Assembly (NCBI GenBank): GCA_937924755.1
Contig: CALEVZ010000028.1
Location: 62,001 to 126,000, forward strand
Direction of reading: 5' to 3'
DNA: 64,000 nt
Source of the DNA: an uncultured bacterium
GTDB taxonomy: Bacteria; Acidobacteriota; Thermoanaerobaculia; Thermoanaerobaculales; Thermoanaerobaculaceae
Part shown: positions 60,467-64,000 of the stretch, one piece after another
How positions within the stretch are numbered: the stretch's first letter is position 1
Layout of the letters: every line of letters begins with the position of its first letter
Program-made: the position numbers and the translations under genes
Notes under the pieces: model-generated
The model's database searches: none
What the model was told of the DNA's origin: nothing
The model's input: only the letters and a program-made list of their open reading frames with translations

Positions 60467-62938
60467 TTACCGGGTGCCGTTGACCGGGACCGCTGGCAGA
60501 TCCCACACCAGGGAGGCGTACTCGCGGATGGAGCGGTCGGAGGAGAAGCGACCCATGCCGGCGATGTTGCGGATGACGGCGGCGGCCCAGGCGCGACGGT
60601 GGCGGTAGAGCGCCGCGGCCCGCCGCTGGGCCTCCAGGTAAGGTCGAAAGTCGGCCAGCACCAGGTAGCGATCGCCGTGGTGCATGAGGGAGGCCCACAG
60701 GTCGTGCAGCACGCCCGGGTCGCCACCCACCAGAGCGCCGCGGTGCAGCACCTCCAGCGCCCCTCGGAGGTCGGGATCGGCCTCGTAATACTCCCACGGG
60801 TTGTAGCGCCCCGAGGCTCGCAGCTCCGCCACCTCCTCGGCGGTAAGGCCGAAGATGAACATGTTCTCCGCACCGATCGCCTCCAGCATCTCCACGTTGG
60901 CGCCGTCCAGGGTGCCGATGGTGAGGGCGCCGTTCAACGCCAGTTTCATGTTGCCGGTGCCCGAGGCCTCCAAGCCGGCGGTGGAAATCTGCTCCGAGAG
61001 ATCGGCGGCGGGGATGATTTTCTCGGCCAGGGTGACCCGATAGTCGGGAAGGAACACAACCTTAAGGCGCCCGGCAACCACGGGGTCGCGGTTGACGGTG
61101 TCGGCGATGGCGTTGATGAGACGAATCACTCGCTTGGCCATGTGGTAGGCGGGGGCGGCCTTAGCGGCAAAGATGAAGGTGCGCGGGGTTAGCTCGGCGT
61201 TGGGATCGATCTGCAGGCGGTTGTACAGCGCGATAATGTGCAAGGCGTTGAGGAGCTGCCGCTTGTACTCGTGCAAGCGCTTGACCTGGACATCGAACAG
61301 AGAAGCAGGGTCGACATCGACTCCGGTGAGCTCGCGGATGGTGCCGGCCAGCGCCACCTTGTTGGCGTGCTTGATGGCCAGCACCTCGTCCTGGAAGTCT
61401 GAATCCTCGGCGAAGGCGCGCAGCTGTTCGAGACGGTCCAGATCCCGCGGCCAGGAGTCGCCGATGCGCCGGGTAATGGCCTCGGCCAGCGCCGGGTTGC
61501 AGGCCAACAGCCAGCGCCGCGGGGTGATGCCGTTGGTGATGGAGACGAACTTCTCCGGCCACAGCTCGGCGAAGTCCCGCGCCAGATGGCGGCGCAGCAG
61601 GTCGGTGTGCAGGCGGGCCACGCCGTTGACCCGGCGGCTGCCGGCCATGGCCAAGTTGGCCATGCGGAAGCGGTAGTCGCCGTTGTCCTGGAAAATGGAC
61701 ATGCGGCCGATGCGATCCGCCTCCCCCGGAACACGCAGCCGGACCTCGTCCAAAAAGCGGCGGTTGATCTCGTGAATCACCTGGACGTGGCGCGGCAGCA
61801 GACGCTGCATCTGCTCCGCCGGCCAGGTCTCCAGCGCCTCGGGCAGCAGCGTGTGGTTGGTGTAGTTGCACACCCCCGTGGTGATCTCCCAGGCCTTGGC
61901 CCAGGGCAGTCCCGCCTCGTCGACGAAAAACCGCATCAGTTCGGCAACCGTCAAGGCCGGGTGAGTGTCGTTGAGCTGGAAGGCAACCTTGGCGGGGAAG
62001 GAACTCCAGTCGCCATCCCGGTGGCGCTCGAAACGGTTGATGACATCCCGCACCGCGCATGCCACCAAAAAGTACTCCTGCGTCAGGCGCAGCTCGCGCC
62101 CGGCCTCGGTGTCGTCGGGGGGGTAGAGCACGCGAGTGATGGCGGCGGCGCGCTCGCGCTGCTCCACGGCGCGCAGGTAGTCGCCGCGGGAAAAGATCTC
62201 GAAGTCGAACTCCTCCGGCGCCTCTGCCCGCCACAGCCGCAGCACGATCACCGTTTTGGTGCCGAACCCCGGGATCAGAACGTCGTAGGGCACGCCGAAG
62301 AGGTGCCGCGCCGGCAACCAGCGGGGTTGGTGCTCGCCATTGGCGGCAACCCCCCAGTCCACGTGCCCACCCATGAACACCTGCACGGTCAGATCTGGTC
62401 GGTGAATCTCCCACGGGTAGCCGTTCTTGAGCCAGGTGTCGGGCACCTCCTCCTGCCAGCCGTCGCGGATCTTCTGGCGGAAGATGCCGTAGTCGTAGCG
62501 CAGCCCATAGCCGTAGACGGGCAGGTCCAGGGTGGCCATGGAGTCGAGGAAACACGCCGCCAGCCGGCCCAGACCGCCGTTGCCCAGTCCCGCATCGTCT
62601 TCGGCATCCAGCAGCTCGTCCAGGGACAACCCCAGGCTGCCCAGCGCCTCCTGGACCGGCTCGAAAAGCTCGGTGGCGATCAGGTTGTTGCGCAGCAGCC
62701 GCCCGATCATGTACTCCATGGAGAGGTAGTTGACGATCTTGGGTTGGGCCCGCCGCCAGGCGCGCTGGGTGTCCAGGCGACGGTTGACCAGGGTTTCTCG
62801 CACCGCCAGGCACAACGAGGTGAGATGATCCAGGCGCGAGGAGCGCTCGAACTCAACCCCGCGCTGGAAGCGAAGGTAGTGCAGAAAACTGGCACGGACA
62901 CTGTCGGGCGTGACGAGAAAGCTCGACGAAACAGCCAC
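60467..62938 (-). CDS. glgP: Glycogen (alpha-glucan) phosphorylase
   Basis: PLP enzyme of 823 residues that releases glucose-1-phosphate from glycogen or maltodextrins. Motifs: RLAACFLDSMATLDLPVYGYGLRY, GYPWEIHRPD, VAFQLNDTHPALTVAELMR, TNHTLLPEALETW, KFVSITNGITPRRWLL, QVKRLHEYKRQLLN, KAAPAYHMAKRVIRLI and EASGTGNMKLALNGALT followed by IGTLDGANVEM, containing the PLP lysine. Full length, as in GlgP/MalP. Starts at GTG 62938. It lies 61 bases upstream of the small-subunit/GMC/ThDP run and could share its transcript. Confidence 0.96.
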   Translation of the reverse strand: MAVSSSFLVTPDSVRASFLHYLRFQRGVEFERSSRLDHLTSLCLAVRETLVNRRLDTQRAWRRAQPKIVNYLSMEYMIGRLLRNNLIATELFEPVQEALGSLGLSLDELLDAEDDAGLGNGGLGRLAACFLDSMATLDLPVYGYGLRYDYGIFRQKIRDGWQEEVPDTWLKNGYPWEIHRPDLTVQVFMGGHVDWGVAANGEHQPRWLPARHLFGVPYDVLIPGFGTKTVIVLRLWRAEAPEEFDFEIFSRGDYLRAVEQRERAAAITRVLYPPDDTEAGRELRLTQEYFLVACAVRDVINRFERHRDGDWSSFPAKVAFQLNDTHPALTVAELMRFFVDEAGLPWAKAWEITTGVCNYTNHTLLPEALETWPAEQMQRLLPRHVQVIHEINRRFLDEVRLRVPGEADRIGRMSIFQDNGDYRFRMANLAMAGSRRVNGVARLHTDLLRRHLARDFAELWPEKFVSITNGITPRRWLLACNPALAEAITRRIGDSWPRDLDRLEQLRAFAEDSDFQDEVLAIKHANKVALAGTIRELTGVDVDPASLFDVQVKRLHEYKRQLLNALHIIALYNRLQIDPNAELTPRTFIFAAKAAPAYHMAKRVIRLINAIADTVNRDPVVAGRLKVVFLPDYRVTLAEKIIPAADLSEQISTAGLEASGTGNMKLALNGALTIGTLDGANVEMLEAIGAENMFIFGLTAEEVAELRASGRYNPWEYYEADPDLRGALEVLHRGALVGGDPGVLHDLWASLMHHGDRYLVLADFRPYLEAQRRAAALYRHRRAWAAAVIRNIAGMGRFSSDRSIREYASLVWDLPAVPVNGTR

Positions 62939-63046
62939 TATTCGCGATCCCGGAACGTCAAAAGCGGAAGGCCGAGCACGGCGACCGACTCCACAACAGG
63001 GGATTATACGCGAGACGAGGGGCGGCGAGTCCGCCTGTCCACCTGA

Positions 63047-64000
63047 TTACCTGACCGACGCGAACAGCTCCACAAACCGCGGGGAAAAGGCCACTCGGTC
63101 GGGGTCGAAGGTGGGGTCCACGGCGCGGCAGGCGCGCACCTCGGCCCTGGCCCGCTCCAGCAGCGAGGAGTCTTGCTCGCCGCTATCCACCCACAGGGAA
63201 AACAACGCCGCGCCCCGGAGCAGGTGCGCCACCTTGGCGCTTTGGGAGTCGGTGATGGGGGCGTTGTCCAGCAGCGCCGCAGTGGCGGCGTAGTCGCCGG
63301 CGAAGAACGCCTGCACCGCCTCCTTCAGCGCCGCCGGTGGCGCCGGCGCCTTGGCGACCGCGACTGGCGCCACGCCGCCACCGCCCATCACGGCCGGCGG
63401 CGGCCCCAGGGCCAGCTCGTCGCGCAGCGCCTGCTCGGCGACGACGAGGCGGTCGCGGACCTCCCGCAAACGCTCGAGGGGGACCGAAGCGTCCTGCTCG
63501 CGGGCCGCCCGCGCCGCCCGCACCAGCTCGGCACGCCGCTGCAACACCGCCGCCGAGGAGGGGTGCGGCCGCTCCAGCAGCTCGCTCACGTCACGGGCAA
63601 TGGCGCGCAGCTCGGCGCGCAGCGCCGCCCGCGCCGCCTCGTCGTCGGCCTGCCGCTGGTGCCGACGGGCGAGGCCCATGAGCTCCTTGGCCACCTCCCG
63701 GTAGGCGCTCTCGGCGGCAATGGCAAACTCCCGCGCCTCGCCGACCCGGTAGGGGGAGCGACCCTCGTTGAGGGCATCCCGCGCCAACGCCAGACGGGCA
63801 TCCGCCTGGTGCAACTTGCGAGTGAGCTGGGGGTTGGCGCGCAGCGCCGCGTCCACGTCGGCATCGGCGCGCAGCACCTCCACCTCCCGTGCCGCCGCCT
63901 CGGCGCGGCCGATGGCCTCGCCGGCGGAGTATGGCGCCCCTTGAGCGTCGACGGAGCGGGCCGTTGCCATCGCCAGGGCGAGGGCGAACACGATGGGCAG
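63047..64000 (-). CDS. Exported helical/coiled-coil protein, 5' end outside the window
   Basis: At least 314 residues. The frame is open to the window edge, and residues before 63991 (VFALALAMATARSVDAQG) look like the second half of a signal peptide, so the start codon is likely beyond position 64000. The mature part is alanine/arginine/glutamate-rich coiled coil (about 25-175; RAEAAAREVEVLRADADV, DARLALARDALNEGRSPYRV), then a proline/glycine linker near 210-225. A TPR-like C-terminus follows (AFFAGDYAATAALLDNAP; HLLRGAALFSLWVDSGEQD). I do not recognise a family. Probably periplasmic or envelope-associated. Confidence 0.7.
   Translation of the reverse strand: MPIVFALALAMATARSVDAQGAPYSAGEAIGRAEAAAREVEVLRADADVDAALRANPQLTRKLHQADARLALARDALNEGRSPYRVGEAREFAIAAESAYREVAKELMGLARRHQRQADDEAARAALRAELRAIARDVSELLERPHPSSAAVLQRRAELVRAARAAREQDASVPLERLREVRDRLVVAEQALRDELALGPPPAVMGGGGVAPVAVAKAPAPPAALKEAVQAFFAGDYAATAALLDNAPITDSQSAKVAHLLRGAALFSLWVDSGEQDSSLLERARAEVRACRAVDPTFDPDRVAFSPRFVELFASVR

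Noticed and set aside
60083-61192. 369-residue plus-strand open frame near the phosphorylase
   Set aside because: Antisense to the small subunit and glycogen phosphorylase; no motif.

Overview
The window is a dense, high-GC bacterial chromosome segment of about 59 protein genes or remnants and one tRNA gene, from a Gram-negative (diderm) organism. Evidence for an outer membrane and periplasm includes a TonB-type energy transducer, a SurA-like periplasmic protein, a soluble lytic transglycosylase, a lipoprotein-like phosphatase and a tricorn-type S41 periplasmic protease. Propeller-GGDEF sensors, DUF4388, tricorn-like S41 peptidases and many leaderless-looking starts would suit Acidobacteriota or a similar deep lineage, but the taxon is an inference; no rRNA gene is present to settle it.

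Layout. 0.1-1.6 kb: a five-repeat S1-domain protein. 1.6-11 kb: a minus-strand phosphate operon, pstS-pstC-pstA-pstB-phoU-pstB-phoB-phoR, with a PHO-box-like repeat upstream and a divergent alkaline-phosphatase-superfamily enzyme at 11-13 kb. 13-17 kb: a stand-alone methylmalonyl-CoA mutase catalytic subunit, a DUF4388 protein and an NAD-dependent epimerase. 17-22.6 kb: RNase III with a DUF504/MJ1316 protein, divergent from murA-HIT-lytic transglycosylase, then a SurA-like protein. 22.6-25 kb: split glutamine-dependent NAD synthetase and rsmI. 25-30.7 kb: a minus-strand translation/replication operon, rplU-rpmA-obg-nadD-rsfS-AAA+ regulator-rlmH-dksA-holA, with a strong sigma70-type promoter at 30.74-30.76 kb.

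30.8-41 kb: methyltransferase, a decayed glycosyltransferase remnant, Crp-family regulator, YmdB-type phosphoesterase, tricorn-like protease, a frameshifted PAS gene, a GGDEF-EAL protein, TonB and a Nudix hydrolase. 41-50 kb: a winged-helix protein, a PDZ-membrane-GAF-GGDEF protein, an aminotransferase, an acyl-CoA dehydrogenase, a DUF1232 protein and a propeller-GGDEF protein. 50-51.2 kb: decayed YgjP-like metalloprotease fused in frame to another partial protein. 51.3-55 kb: purE-purK, tsaC, an LCIB-type (theta class) carbonic anhydrase and tRNA-Arg(TCG). 55.4-64 kb: a small hypothetical protein with a saccharopine-dehydrogenase-family enzyme; a minus-strand run of glycogen phosphorylase, a small dehydrogenase subunit, GMC flavoprotein and ThDP enzyme; and the end of a secreted helical protein.

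Three architectural themes recur. Genes in operons often overlap by 4 bp as NTGA, including a probable CTGA for holA. Many monocistronic or first genes have a -10-like hexamer 6-7 bp before the start codon with no Shine-Dalgarno, indicating leaderless mRNAs. Three genes (near 31.5, 37.1 and 50.2 kb) are broken by frameshifts while their neighbours are intact. I see no CRISPR array, insertion sequence, prophage or obvious integrated island.
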